From the NCBI GenBank assembly GCA_036703315.1, contig DATNPH010000223.1, forward strand, positions 16,362 to 80,361: a DNA stretch of 64,000 bases, read 5' to 3'. This document shows positions 54,326-63,993 of this stretch, piece after piece (within the stretch, counting starts at the first letter, position 1; every line of letters begins with the position of its first letter). This DNA comes from DATNPH01 sp036703315 (lineage in GTDB: Bacteria > Cyanobacteriota > Cyanobacteriia > Cyanobacteriales > Coleofasciculaceae). Position numbers and translations under genes: made by a program. The notes beneath the pieces are model-generated. The model had not been told where the DNA came from. It did not search any database and saw nothing but the letters and a program-made list of their open reading frames with translations.

Positions 54326-54353
54326 TAAGCCTGGGAATTAAAGCCCAGGCTTA
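54326..54353 (+). terminator. Terminator of gap2
   Basis: TAAGCCTGGG at 54326-54335 and CCCAGGCTTA at 54344-54353 form a perfect 10-base stem with an 8-base loop; ATTATTGTTA follows. Confidence 0.78.
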
Positions 54354-54444
54354 ATTATTGTTACCCTTCGACACATACTTACTCATAAGCTGTCGCGCCT
54401 ACAAGTTACTACGAGGGATTCCATGCAGGTCAGGCTGTAAAATT

Positions 54445-55461
54445 TCAGAAATGCTGAAATCCGCTACTGAGAGTTAGTACCTCCTCAGCATAAGTACCAA
54501 TGCTGTCTGTGAGCCAGACTTGCTGCTCGGCTGTGATCTTGCCAATAATAGCTGCCCCATCTCCTAGCTGTTCTACCAGTGCCTCTGCTAGCTTATTCGG
54601 CAGGCACAGCACGAGTTCAAAGTCTTCACCGCCGTACAATGCCCAGTCCAAGGTTTGCAGCGATACTAGCTGGCTCAAGACTGGTGGCAGAGGAATTGAG
54701 GTTCGTTCAATTCGAGCACCAACACCACTAGCACGGCACAGTTGTATAACGGCGTCGGCTAGACCATCGCTGCTATCCATTCCAGCTACGGGAATTGGGA
54801 GTTGGGAATCTAACATTTCCCAGAGAATAGGTAATACATCCAGTCTAGGTTTGGGGCGCTGATGGGCTTGAGTTAAAAGCGATCGCTCAGCTTGACTCAG
54901 ATTTTGTGCGAATTCTGGGTTGATCAGTAATTCTAGCCCTGCGCGTGAGGCACCATGGACGCCAGTAACAACAATCGCATCCCCTACTTGGGCAGCACAA
55001 CGGCGGAGGATTCGGTTGGGAAAGACTTGACCAAAGGCAGTGATAGAGAGAGTGATGACGGGGGAACGACAGACATCACCCCCAACTATCGGTGTGTTGT
55101 ACTGTTCTAAGCATTGGGTGAGCCCCTGATAAAGTTGCTCGACCCAGGTGACAGCTACATCACCGTTGACGCTTAAGCCTACAGTAATTCCTAGTGGAGA
55201 AGCTCCCATTGCTGCTAAATCAGACAAATTAGCGGCAGCAGCACGCCAACCAACGTCTTCGGGGCTAGTAGTGCGATCGCTAAAATGCACTCCATCCACC
55301 AAGACATCAGTCGTCACAACCAACGATTGACCTAACGCTGGGGCTGATAGCACAGCCGCGTCATCACCTACAACATCCGGTGGACAGAAGCGCTGTAACC
55401 GTTCTAGAAGCCCCTGTTCCCCAATATCGCGAACGAGTAGGGAAGACGCTTTACCGCTCAT
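54445..55461 (-). CDS. thiL: Thiamine-monophosphate kinase
   Basis: The 338-residue enzyme phosphorylates thiamine monophosphate to the cofactor thiamine diphosphate. ThiL signatures are GDDAAVL, VVTTDVLVDGVHF, NLSDLAAMGASPLG, GGDVCRSP and AGMDSSDGLADAV. The start ATG overlaps the stop of the upstream gene by four bases (ATGA at 55458-55461), which indicates co-translation. Confidence 0.95.
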   Translation of the reverse strand: MSGKASSLLVRDIGEQGLLERLQRFCPPDVVGDDAAVLSAPALGQSLVVTTDVLVDGVHFSDRTTSPEDVGWRAAAANLSDLAAMGASPLGITVGLSVNGDVAVTWVEQLYQGLTQCLEQYNTPIVGGDVCRSPVITLSITAFGQVFPNRILRRCAAQVGDAIVVTGVHGASRAGLELLINPEFAQNLSQAERSLLTQAHQRPKPRLDVLPILWEMLDSQLPIPVAGMDSSDGLADAVIQLCRASGVGARIERTSIPLPPVLSQLVSLQTLDWALYGGEDFELVLCLPNKLAEALVEQLGDGAAIIGKITAEQQVWLTDSIGTYAEEVLTLSSGFQHF

Positions 55462-55793
55462 GCTGATTGATCAACAGACGGACGCCTGTGCAGTTTTGGG
55501 AAGCGATAGAACGTATCCCCATCAGCATCAACCTCAGGTATAGCCGAAAACATCTGCACTTGGCGTTCTAAGTACTGCCTCGTCTGCTGCACATCTACTC
55601 TCGCCCTAGCTGTTAGCTGAATCAGAGAAATACAGCTGTTTTGTTCTTCCAGTAGCTGATAGAAAGCATCCTCCAACTGTTGACGATTGTAGGCTTCCTG
55701 TAAGCGTTGCTGACGGTTCAAGGGACCAACACGCAGTAATACCCCCGCCAGAATAACCAGCGTAATCACCAGGAGTAAGTCAACTATTGGCAT
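55458..55793 (-). CDS. Hypothetical membrane-anchored small protein
   Basis: The 111-residue protein has one N-terminal membrane helix (about 4-23, VDLLLVITLVILAGVLL). A soluble region follows with LQEAYNRQQLEDAFYQLLEEQNSCISLIQLTARARVDVQQTRQYLERQ, which has the helix pattern of a winged-helix or DnaB-like unit. I do not recognise a named family. Its stop overlaps the thiL start, so the two are translated together; a shared function is not implied. Confidence 0.78.
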   Translation of the reverse strand: MPIVDLLLVITLVILAGVLLRVGPLNRQQRLQEAYNRQQLEDAFYQLLEEQNSCISLIQLTARARVDVQQTRQYLERQVQMFSAIPEVDADGDTFYRFPKLHRRPSVDQSA

Positions 55794-55899
55794 CTAGATT
55801 CACTCAGCTAAGAGTTCGAGGTGTTTGGGGAAGTGGGTTGAGAAGCAATCAGGAGCTATCACTGATTCTTGCTTGGATACCTCATCAGTGACTTGCGGC

Positions 55900-57135
55900 T
55901 CAATCAAAGTTCTCAACGTCTTTAACCACATTAGCAAAGCCAATGCCAGCTCCCCTTGTGAGGTTTAGTTCTTGCTCATATGCACTATCAGCTACTTGTG
56001 GCTCGACCAAATTCTCAGTTCCTTTCACCACTTTAGCGGACTCAATGACATCACCCTCTTTGAGCTTTTCTAGTACTTCTTTGCCCTCTACCAGGTAGCC
56101 GAAGACTGTGTAACGTCCATCCAACAGGTTAAGGCCAGCTGGGGTAAGTTCGGGTTCAAACAGGAAGAAGAAAAATTGAGATGATCCACCATTTGGGTCG
56201 CCTCCCGGACGTGCCATTGCCACCGCTCCGTAAGCTGAGAAAGGAAGTACAGGCTGCTCCCGGTAAAGCCCCGCGTCTTCTAGGGTAATACCATAAACTG
56301 GCTCAGATTCTCCTCTAACTAGCACTTCTAAGGGAACTGCACGGTATTGACCAGTCTTTGGATCGACAAAACCCTCTTGTGCTCCTGGTGGATCACCGGT
56401 TTGCAGTACGTAGTTATCTTCAGCACGAATGAACTGCAGACCATCATAGAAACCCCGTTGAACCAGATCAACAAAGTTACCAGCAGTAACTGGGGCACTG
56501 TAACCATCAACTACTACAGTCACGGTACCTTTGTTGGTACTCATCTCCACCGTGGCGCGACCTTTGAGTTGAGGCAAATTGCTGTACTCTGAGGGCACCT
56601 CAAAGGGAAAGTCTTTCACCATCAACTCTTCTAACTGACCCACTTGGTCGAGCAGTTTAGTCCGCTCAATCTGGATATTTTCCTTGTCCTTAGCCTCAAC
56701 GGCTGCTCGAATTGAGGCAATACCGTCGTTCATTTGGGCAATCAGAGCTTCTGCTTGCGCTTTTTCTGCGTCTGGGATATCGGACAGAATTGATTGGGTG
56801 CGATCGCTCAAAATAACAGCCGCTTTGGTGATATCCCGGCTAATCGGACTCCAGCGCTTACCCCGCAGTTGCAAGCTAATGTCTTCAAGACTGGCTTGAA
56901 TATCCCGCACCGACGGGTTGTCAATGGGTAGCGCATACCGCAATAAGGCTTTGCCATCTGTAATCGCATTTCCGACTGGTAATCGGCTTTCACGAGCGGG
57001 TTTGTCGTTACCAGCGTCCCACCAAGCCCCGCTAAGACCTACTGAGAGAGTGACCAAAAGCAGCGCTAGGACACTGGTCTTGGTCAAGCGTTTGCACCAA
57101 TCGAGCCAAGAAGTTTTTGAAAATTGCATAAACAT
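55900..57135 (-). CDS. Cyclophilin-type peptidyl-prolyl isomerase, CYP38-like
   Basis: The 411-residue protein has an N-terminal signal segment (about 19-38, LALLLVTLSVGLSGAWW), a helical bundle (about 60-180) and a C-terminal cyclophilin domain (about 195-385; AGNFVDLVQRGFYDGLQF, SSQFFFFL, GRYTVFGYLVEG). This matches plant thylakoid-lumen CYP38/TLP40 and its cyanobacterial relatives, which help photosystem II assembly. The loop around AYGAVAMARPGGDPNGGSSQ is conserved, but key catalytic residues may be altered as in CYP38. Confidence 0.88.
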   Translation of the reverse strand: MFMQFSKTSWLDWCKRLTKTSVLALLLVTLSVGLSGAWWDAGNDKPARESRLPVGNAITDGKALLRYALPIDNPSVRDIQASLEDISLQLRGKRWSPISRDITKAAVILSDRTQSILSDIPDAEKAQAEALIAQMNDGIASIRAAVEAKDKENIQIERTKLLDQVGQLEELMVKDFPFEVPSEYSNLPQLKGRATVEMSTNKGTVTVVVDGYSAPVTAGNFVDLVQRGFYDGLQFIRAEDNYVLQTGDPPGAQEGFVDPKTGQYRAVPLEVLVRGESEPVYGITLEDAGLYREQPVLPFSAYGAVAMARPGGDPNGGSSQFFFFLFEPELTPAGLNLLDGRYTVFGYLVEGKEVLEKLKEGDVIESAKVVKGTENLVEPQVADSAYEQELNLTRGAGIGFANVVKDVENFD

Positions 57136-57229
57136 ATCACTGAAGGATTCGCACCACTAGAATTGAGGCTCATCCACAGCCTAAGAACTTTAATTCTCAT
57201 CTTGCCATGAAGGGTTACAGGTTAGAAGG

Positions 57230-57339
57230 TTGAAGGTTGAAGGTTGGCACGTAGGTTGTGCAGGTTGACAGGTAGCTGGTTGATAGGGTAAGCGATTTTT
57301 CTAACTTTCAATTTTTAAGCTTTAACCTTTAACCTTCAA
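57230..57339. repeat. Heptamer-based inverted repeat upstream of efp
   Basis: TTGAAGGTTGAAGGTT at 57230-57245 and AACCTTTAACCTTCAA at 57324-57339 pair at 15 of 16 positions. Each arm consists of GAAGGTT-type 7-base units. It lies between the divergent cyclophilin and efp genes. Confidence 0.75.
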
Positions 57340-57403
57340 TTCTTGATGCGCCTCAACAGAGGTAAAATAAGATGCCGATTGTTCTGCCCTTTGAAACAGG
57401 TTC

Positions 57404-57961
57404 ATGATTTCTAGTAACGACTTTCGCACCGGTGTCACGATTGAATTAGATGGGTCTGTGTGGCGGGTAGTTGAGTTTCTCCACGTTAAACCTGGAAAGG
57501 GTTCCGCTTTCGTTCGTACAAAACTAAAAAATGTGCAGAGTGGAAGTGTTGTCGAGAGAACCTTCCGCGCTGGGGAAACGGTTCCTCAAGCGAACTTAGA
57601 GAAGCGCACGATGCAGCATACCTACAAAGAAGGCGACCAGTTTGTCTTTATGGATATGGAAACCTATGAGGAAAGTTCTCTGAACGCCTCCCAAATTGGC
57701 GATCGCGTCAAGTATCTCCATGAAGGAATGGAGGTAAACGTTGTTACTTGGGGTGAGCAAGTTCTGGAAGTGGAATTGCCCAACTCTGTAGTGCTAGAAG
57801 TAGTCGCCACCGATCCAGGTGTCAAAGGTGACACGGCAACTGGCGGCACAAAACCTGCCACGGTTTCAACGGGTGCTCAGGTTATGGTTCCTCTATTTGT
57901 TTCAATAGGTGAGCGCATTAAAATTGACACTCGTAATGATTCTTACCTTGGTCGCGAATAA
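57404..57961 (+). CDS. efp: Translation elongation factor P
   Basis: The 185-residue protein relieves ribosome stalling at polyproline. It has MISSNDFRTGVTIELDGSVW, the loop PGKGSAFVRTK with the modifiable lysine position, and the C-terminal signature GERIKIDTRNDSYLGR. Length is standard. The accB gene follows after 124 bases, the usual cyanobacterial order. Confidence 0.96.
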   Translation: MISSNDFRTGVTIELDGSVWRVVEFLHVKPGKGSAFVRTKLKNVQSGSVVERTFRAGETVPQANLEKRTMQHTYKEGDQFVFMDMETYEESSLNASQIGDRVKYLHEGMEVNVVTWGEQVLEVELPNSVVLEVVATDPGVKGDTATGGTKPATVSTGAQVMVPLFVSIGERIKIDTRNDSYLGRE

Positions 57962-58045
57962 ACTGTTTTCACCAGGCAAGAGGCGAGAGGCAATAGTTAA
58001 CAGAGAAATTCCTTCGCCTCCTTACTCCCAGAGACATCTGTTCAC

Positions 58046-58077
58046 CTCTAGCCCCGAACCTCTAGCCCCTAGCCCCT
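58046..58077. repeat. CTAGCCC-type heptamers before accB
   Basis: CTCTAGCCCC occurs twice (58046-58055 and 58060-58069) and is followed by TAGCCCCT. The repeat ends nine bases before the accB GTG and covers the position where a ribosome site would be expected. Confidence 0.6.
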
Positions 58078-58085
58078 GATTAGTT

Positions 58086-58622
58086 GTGCCATTAGACTTC
58101 AACCAACTTCGCGAACTAATAACCACCATTGCTCAAACCGATATTGCGGAACTGACCTTAAAAAGTGATGACTTTGAACTGACTGTGCGAAAAGGAATGC
58201 GCACAATGCCATTTGCCGACTTAACTGTAAGTAGTATCGGCAGCGTGGCAGCTTCAGGATTGGTGACGGAACAAAATGCTTCGGCGGCAATGCCTACTGC
58301 ACATAGTCCTACATCTGGGGTAGTCGCTAGAGATGCAGTAATGGTACCCTCCGTGCCCGCCACTTCCAGTGTTGACCCGAAATGGGAAGAAGTTCTATCG
58401 CCCATGGTGGGGACGTTTTATCGAGCACCTAGTCCTGATGATCCTCCCTATGTGGAGGTAGGAGATCAGATTCGTACTGGTCAAACCGTCTGCATTATTG
58501 AAGCGATGAAGTTGATGAATGAAATTGAAGCGGAGGTGTCTGGACAGGTGGTGGAAATTTTGGTGGAAAATGGCAAGCCTGTAGAGTATGGTCAGCCATT
58601 GATGCGGATTAAGCCAGGGTAA
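58086..58622 (+). CDS. accB: Biotin carboxyl carrier protein of acetyl-CoA carboxylase
   Basis: The 178-residue carrier holds the biotin that moves carboxyl groups in fatty-acid synthesis. It has an N-terminal helix, a Pro/Ala/Ser-rich linker and the C-terminal biotinyl domain with EAMKLMNE (biotin lysine about K142). GTG at 58086 is the start. It is paired with efp upstream. Confidence 0.95.
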   Translation: MPLDFNQLRELITTIAQTDIAELTLKSDDFELTVRKGMRTMPFADLTVSSIGSVAASGLVTEQNASAAMPTAHSPTSGVVARDAVMVPSVPATSSVDPKWEEVLSPMVGTFYRAPSPDDPPYVEVGDQIRTGQTVCIIEAMKLMNEIEAEVSGQVVEILVENGKPVEYGQPLMRIKPG

Positions 58623-58695
58623 TATTACTGTATTGTTATCAATTGGCTAAAAATTGCTGCTAAAATTTTGGGATCACTTATTTCGGGTCATCCTG

Positions 58696-59049
58696 ATGCA
58701 AACAGTAAACCATGTACCACAAGAAGTAGTACAACAAGTTTCTGAATATTTCAGTATCCTGAGTGAGCCGATGCGGCTGAGAATTTTAAACTTGCTACGG
58801 GAGGGCGAGAAGTGTGTGCAAGAGTTGGTAGAGGCAACCGCAACCAGTCAGGCTAATGTATCAAAGCATCTCAAAGTCATGCTACAAGCTGGGATTCTCA
58901 GCCGTCGATCTGAAGGAACATCTGCTTATTACAAGGTAGAAGATGAGCTAATTTTTGAGCTATGTAATTTGGTTTGCGATCGCCTTGCTACACGGATTGA
59001 GCAACAAGCCCGCCATTTTCGAGACTTCAGCTTAGCTAACAAAGACTAA
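58696..59049 (+). CDS. ArsR/SmtB family transcriptional regulator
   Basis: The 117-residue protein has a winged helix (about 15-90): LSEPMRLRILNLLREGEKCVQELVEAT, then TSQANVSKHLKVMLQAGILSRRSEGTSAYY. The start is ATG 58696; an in-frame TTG at 58654 adds 14 residues that do not align with the family. The typical ELCVCDL metal site is replaced by EKCVQEL, so the ligand is unclear. It follows accB on the same strand. Confidence 0.88.
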   Translation: MQTVNHVPQEVVQQVSEYFSILSEPMRLRILNLLREGEKCVQELVEATATSQANVSKHLKVMLQAGILSRRSEGTSAYYKVEDELIFELCNLVCDRLATRIEQQARHFRDFSLANKD

Positions 59050-59076
59050 CACCGATTAATTGTGGCTTTTAAACCG

Positions 59077-59682
59077 CTAGAGGGAAAAGTTTTTTTCAAA
59101 GCTTTGGCGAGTTAGCGGCTGATCAAGTTCTAAACCTTCGCCCCCTAGAACCTCCAGTGGCTTTCCCTCGACCTTGATCCATACTTTAGCAGCTGGGTCT
59201 AGACTACTGGCTGTATACAAAATCTGCGCAACACGACCCGTCATTGAGGCGCTACCACCACCCGTCGTAAATTCCTTAGACAAATCTACGTGAACGCCAT
59301 CGACTTCGAGAGAGACATTCCGAAGCTTCGTTCCTTTAGGAATTGTGGTAGTGAAAGCTGCGTCAGAAGGCCCAGTTAACAAGGTTTTGAGAGCACCCTC
59401 TAAAATTTCACTGGGTTTATCGCTATTCTTTACAGTTACCGAACTGGGAACGACTTCAATTTTTTTATTGACATTATTGAGCCAATAAACTTGAACTTTT
59501 TCCTCAGTTGATGGCTGTATAGGCTTGGGTGACTGAGCTGTTGTTGGTGCTTGATTGGTTGGGGAAGACATGAATGAATTCCACGCTAACCAACCCGCAC
59601 CCCCACCTGCTGCAAGGAGAGCAGCGGCGACACTGGCAACCAGGCCTAGAGGAACGCGACGAACTTGTTGTTGGTCTTGCAT
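59077..59682 (-). CDS. GerMN domain protein, membrane-anchored
   Basis: The 201-residue protein has a hydrophobic segment near residues 12-32, a Thr/Pro/Gln-rich spacer and a GerMN domain (about 55-185: VQVYWLNNVNKKIEVV, LEGALKTLLTGPSDAAFTTTIPKGTKLRNVSLE, VHVDLSKEF). The domain is named from spore germination proteins, but cyanobacterial copies act in the envelope in unknown ways. It is convergent with the arsR gene. Confidence 0.87.
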   Translation of the reverse strand: MQDQQQVRRVPLGLVASVAAALLAAGGGAGWLAWNSFMSSPTNQAPTTAQSPKPIQPSTEEKVQVYWLNNVNKKIEVVPSSVTVKNSDKPSEILEGALKTLLTGPSDAAFTTTIPKGTKLRNVSLEVDGVHVDLSKEFTTGGGSASMTGRVAQILYTASSLDPAAKVWIKVEGKPLEVLGGEGLELDQPLTRQSFEKNFSL

Positions 59683-59755
59683 ATCAGGAACCCTCGAGAT
59701 TAGAGAGGTTTAGTGTAAAGAGGTCTTACAAAAACAACAGTTTAACCTAATCTGT

Positions 59756-60574
59756 TTAGGGACGACGCTCTTGTGTACTGGGTGCAGACGCCTGATTTGA
59801 TGCATCTACCCGGACAAACGCGGCTACTTCCAACTCACCAGAATTTATATCCAATTTTAAAAGTCGTGCGAGTATACCTGTCTCTTCCAACGTGCGGAGA
59901 TCGAAACGGTTGTTTATAGCTCCAGTCAAGCCTGAAACTAACTGCGGTGAAAGCGCTTTACCATTAATCACTACCATTGGTTCTATTAGTTGTAACCTCC
60001 GGCCAGCCGTGATGCCAAGCCCGGACTCTAAGGAGAAAGCTAGCGGTTGAGCATCCTTTTCCAGTAGGTCTACCTGAAAACGGAGGCGCTTGTTACTCAG
60101 GAACTCTACCCGTGGGTTGACAAATTCATAACGCTCAGGTGAACCCCCCAAGACACGACTCCCAATTAACCGCAATCGAGCCGCTACAGCTGGAGACTGT
60201 AACGCCTTATTGATATCTGCCTGTGTTAAGAGCAAACGTACCCCAGCTTGCATCGGTTGTCGTATAGATGCTCTGGGTGACTTCTGACCACCCTGCCTGA
60301 GACGCTGTAAATCAACGTTAATTGGGTCAGTTTCTACTTCCAAAGCACCAATCCGAATATCGGGCGTTAGCCACAATCCCCGACCAGCAATTCGCACCCG
60401 TTCCACTTTACCTTGCACAATCTGGTAGCTGGGAGCATTGTCAACGCGGACTTGCAACTGCTCCACTTTATTCAAGCGAGAGCGAAGATTGTTTTCAACA
60501 ACCTTGTCAATCACTAAGCCGACTGGGGAGACAAGTGTTAATAAGCCTGATAGGAGGATGGTTAGAAGTTCCAT
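59756..60574 (-). CDS. DUF2993 (LmeA-like) domain protein
   Basis: The 272-residue protein has an N-terminal hydrophobic segment (about 2-24) and a DUF2993 fold (about 25-250) with KVVENNLRSRLNKVEQLQVRVDNAPSYQIVQGKVERVRIAGRGLWLTPDIRIGALEV-style strands. Mycobacterial LmeA binds phospholipid at the cell envelope; a lipid-binding role is inferred for this one. It is upstream of the GerMN gene on the same strand and probably in one transcript. Confidence 0.85.
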   Translation of the reverse strand: MELLTILLSGLLTLVSPVGLVIDKVVENNLRSRLNKVEQLQVRVDNAPSYQIVQGKVERVRIAGRGLWLTPDIRIGALEVETDPINVDLQRLRQGGQKSPRASIRQPMQAGVRLLLTQADINKALQSPAVAARLRLIGSRVLGGSPERYEFVNPRVEFLSNKRLRFQVDLLEKDAQPLAFSLESGLGITAGRRLQLIEPMVVINGKALSPQLVSGLTGAINNRFDLRTLEETGILARLLKLDINSGELEVAAFVRVDASNQASAPSTQERRP

Positions 60575-61089
60575 GAAATTGATGACTTCAGCGGTTAGAC
60601 AACAATTATCTGCGATCGCCGTTGCGTTGAATGCGATCGCGAACAGCTTTCGTCTAAGTTAGACCTCCATCAACGCGAGTACACATACAAAGAATGAAAA
60701 TCTCTCTTTCTCCACTTGTAAATTGTGAAATGACCTGTCCTTAAATTGTTAGATAACTAAAAGGAGAGTCTTAAAAGTATCATTTGCTACTTCTCTCACA
60801 AAGCGATCGCATCCCAACTTTTACGGAAAAAACAGTTTGAACTGCTTTACTAAACAAGTTTTTCAGCTACAGCCTACATTCTTAATAAATATTTAAAGTT
60901 TTGCTTCTAGTACCATTTAACGACATAAAAAATATAAACTTTCATGAAAATTCAACCCGATCTGAATTTTACAGATTAGCCAACAGTAGACTTACAGGCA
61001 TAAAACGAGTGTAGTTGGCATTCAATCGCTTGTGTTTGATGTGCTTAATGCAGTATTCCAAGTGCCACTTTCATTCATGAGGTAAGACC
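60575..61089. promoter_or_regulatory. Divergent intergenic region, DUF2993 and GT2 genes
   Basis: Promoters of both outward-reading genes should lie here. Three HIP1-type sites, AT-rich sequence at 60890-60960 and the GAGG ribosome site at about 61079-61082 are visible. No gene or RNA was recognised. Confidence 0.4.
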
Positions 61090-62034
61090 ATGAGTAAGAA
61101 GCCAATCGTTTCAGTCCTGATGCCTGTTTATAACGCTGAACGGTATGTTGCCGAGACAGTGGAAAGTATCCTCGCCCAGACGTTTACAGATTTTGAATTT
61201 ATCATCATCGATGATGGCTCTAGAGACGGCTCACTGAAGATTCTTGAAACCTATGCAGCGAAGGACAAGCGAATTCGTTTAACTAGCCGTGACAACAAAG
61301 GGATAGCGCGGACGACGAACGAGATGCTGGGTAAAGCCGAAGGCGAATTCATTGCCCTAATGGATAACGACGACATAGCCTTACCCGACCGTTTGGCTCG
61401 CCAGGTGGAATTTCTCCAGGCTAATCCCCATGTCGTCGGAGTCAGCGGTACTTACCAGTTTATTGACGAAAAGGGGCGTCTGCTGCTGACAAGTCCGGTA
61501 CCGGAGAACAATGATCAGATTCAGCGATTGCTATTGGCTGGATACGCTAATAACATGCCACATCCATGCGCCATGATTCGCCGTGAATCGCTCATAGGAA
61601 TCGGTGGTTATAGCGAAACATTAAAGGTGGCGGCAGATTTAGATATGCAGCTTAGGCTGGGCGAAGTAGGTGAGTTAGCGAACATTAAGGAGCCGATACT
61701 TCAGTATCGAGTACATATGAACTCCGCCTGTGGGCAGAAGCCAGAACTGTATTACCAGGAGGCTCAGGCAGCCTGCGAACGGGCATACCAACGGCGGGGA
61801 ATCGAAGGACGTTATGAGCCAACGCAAGAGGAACCGATGCGTCCCGGAAAAAATCGCTTTTCTCAGCACCCCTTCTTGGTCAAATACGGATGGTGGGCGT
61901 TCAATAGCGGTCAACGTCAGACAGCGATCATCTACGGACTTCGAGCCATTACAGCTCTACCCTTCGCTGTCGAAGGATGGAAACTGTTGGCTTGTGCTGT
62001 GATCAAACCGTTACCGACTCCTGAGTACCCCTAA
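61090..62034 (+). CDS. Glycosyltransferase family 2
   Basis: The 314-residue soluble enzyme has a GT-A domain: VSVLMPVYNAERYVAETVESILAQTF, FIIIDDGSRDGS, the metal-binding ALMDNDDIALPDRL and HPCAMIRRE. It transfers a sugar from a nucleotide donor, probably to an envelope glycan. GAGG lies about 8 bases upstream of the ATG. A weak hydrophobic C-terminal segment may touch the membrane. Confidence 0.92.
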   Translation: MSKKPIVSVLMPVYNAERYVAETVESILAQTFTDFEFIIIDDGSRDGSLKILETYAAKDKRIRLTSRDNKGIARTTNEMLGKAEGEFIALMDNDDIALPDRLARQVEFLQANPHVVGVSGTYQFIDEKGRLLLTSPVPENNDQIQRLLLAGYANNMPHPCAMIRRESLIGIGGYSETLKVAADLDMQLRLGEVGELANIKEPILQYRVHMNSACGQKPELYYQEAQAACERAYQRRGIEGRYEPTQEEPMRPGKNRFSQHPFLVKYGWWAFNSGQRQTAIIYGLRAITALPFAVEGWKLLACAVIKPLPTPEYP

Positions 62035-62187
62035 CCAATTCGGCGATCGCTGATCAATCGGTTTATCCTCTACAACTACCGAGGGTGCGATCGTGACAGT
62101 TTAAGCTTGAATTCTTTGCAAAATATATCTTCAGCAAATCCTGACCCTGATCGCCCAGCTTTTCTAGCATCTGTGAGTCCTTAATGT

Positions 62188-63993
62188 TTATTGCAAGGCA
62201 GCGCCAATCCACTGCTTGAGCGTTGGCACTACTTCATCCAGGGGAATGTCCTGAGATTTTTTGGTGGCTCGTTCGACAACTTCTAATTTGCCGTCTTTTA
62301 GCGATCGCCCCGTTACAATCCGGTAAGGAATCCCAATTAAATCAGCATCTTTGAACTTCACACCGGCGCGTTCGTCGCGGTCATCAAGTAGAGTTTCGAT
62401 ACCTGCTTGATTGAGTTCGGTGTAGAGTTTTTCCGCTGCCTCCATTTGTGCGGCATCTCCCACGTTGGGAACAGTGACGATCGCATGGTAAGGTGCGATC
62501 GCAACAGGCCAGATTATTCCATCTTTGTCATAAGACTGCTCTACTGCTGCCTGAGCTAGTCGCGATACTCCGACACCGTAACATCCCATATATAGAGGAA
62601 GTTCTTCGCCTGACTCGCTGGTGTAGGTTGCCCCCATTGGCTTAGAATATTTTGTCCCTAATTGGAAGATGTGTCCGGCTTCGATGCCGCGTGCGCTTTG
62701 GAGAGTTTGGCTGGGGTTGTGGATAGCGCGATCGCCTATTTTTGCCTTCCGTAAATCGACCTCTGATTTAGGTAACTGGAATTGTTCGCCCCAGTTCGCC
62801 CCAACGACGTGATAGCCTGACTCGTTAGAACCTGTAACAAAGTTTTTCAGCTCAACTACTGTCTTATCCACTAAGCGCAAAAATACAGGCGCAACTTCTT
62901 TATTGGGGTTGATGTAATCGTCTGAGATATCTGGAGCAATGTAGCCCAAAGGTAGCGGCTTAGATGCCCATTTTTGCTGTGCCGCCGCATCGGGTACGGT
63001 GAGCGAGAGGAGGGTTTTGGCATTGTACTGCTCTGCCTGCCTCACCAGCTCGTTGTTCAGCTTCACTTCGTTAACATCTTGGTCGCCTCGGATGCTCACT
63101 AGCACGAGTACCGTCATGCCATTGTCATAGATGGCTTGGTAGAGGACGTTTTTCACGATTTGGGTGGGTGAGCATTTCAGGAATTCACTCAGGGAGTCAA
63201 TGGTTGGGGTGTTGGGGGTGTCGCGTTTTTCGTAGGTGGTAAAGGGTGAGGGTTCGGCATCGGGTGGCAAGGATACTGCTTTTTCTACGTTGGCAGAGTA
63301 CTGACCATCTTCCGTGTAGAGAACTTCATCTTCTCCTGCTTCTGCCAATATCATGAACTCGGTCGAACCCGAACCGCCAATTGCCCCGGAGTCTGCTTCT
63401 ACGGGTCGGAACTTCAGACCAGAGCGACGCATCATGTTGCTATACGCTTGGTACATATCCTGATACGTCTTTTTCAGGCTCTCTTCATCGGTATGGAACG
63501 AGTAGCCGTCTTTCATGATGAATTCACGACCGCGCATGAGTCCGAAGCGAGGGCGAATTTCATCCCGGAATTTGGTTTGAATTTGGTACAGGTGCAGGGG
63601 AAGTTGGCGGTAGGAGCGAATCATATCACGAGCGATCGTCGTGATTACCTCTTCATGGGTGGGACCGAGTGCCACTTCTCGCTCTTGCCGATCTTGGAAG
63701 GCGAACATGATGCCTTCGGCTTTGGTGTAGGTATCCCAGCGTCCCGATTCTTTCCACAATTCAGAGGGTTGCAATTGCGGCAGCAGACATTCTTGAGCAC
63801 CTGTGGCATTCATCTCCTCGCGCACGATTTGGGAGACTTTTTGCAGGACGCGCCACATCAAGGGGAGATAGGCGTAAATCCCGCTACCGATGCGACGTAT
63901 GTAGCCTGCGCGGAGTAGTAGTTTGTGACTGGGGATTTCCGCTTCTGCTGGGTCTTCCCGCAGGGTGACGAAAAGCATATTAGACAGTCGCAT
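62188..63993 (-). CDS. proS: Prolyl-tRNA synthetase
   Basis: The 601-residue class II enzyme charges proline to its tRNA. It has GPTHEEVITTIARDMIRSYRQLP, FGLMRGREFIMKDGYSFH, the bacterial editing insertion (about 225-400) and the anticodon-binding domain at the C-terminus. The start ATG at 63993 begins MRLSNMLFVTLREDPAEAE, the standard bacterial N-terminus, so the gene is complete inside the window. Confidence 0.96.
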   Translation of the reverse strand: MRLSNMLFVTLREDPAEAEIPSHKLLLRAGYIRRIGSGIYAYLPLMWRVLQKVSQIVREEMNATGAQECLLPQLQPSELWKESGRWDTYTKAEGIMFAFQDRQEREVALGPTHEEVITTIARDMIRSYRQLPLHLYQIQTKFRDEIRPRFGLMRGREFIMKDGYSFHTDEESLKKTYQDMYQAYSNMMRRSGLKFRPVEADSGAIGGSGSTEFMILAEAGEDEVLYTEDGQYSANVEKAVSLPPDAEPSPFTTYEKRDTPNTPTIDSLSEFLKCSPTQIVKNVLYQAIYDNGMTVLVLVSIRGDQDVNEVKLNNELVRQAEQYNAKTLLSLTVPDAAAQQKWASKPLPLGYIAPDISDDYINPNKEVAPVFLRLVDKTVVELKNFVTGSNESGYHVVGANWGEQFQLPKSEVDLRKAKIGDRAIHNPSQTLQSARGIEAGHIFQLGTKYSKPMGATYTSESGEELPLYMGCYGVGVSRLAQAAVEQSYDKDGIIWPVAIAPYHAIVTVPNVGDAAQMEAAEKLYTELNQAGIETLLDDRDERAGVKFKDADLIGIPYRIVTGRSLKDGKLEVVERATKKSQDIPLDEVVPTLKQWIGAALQ

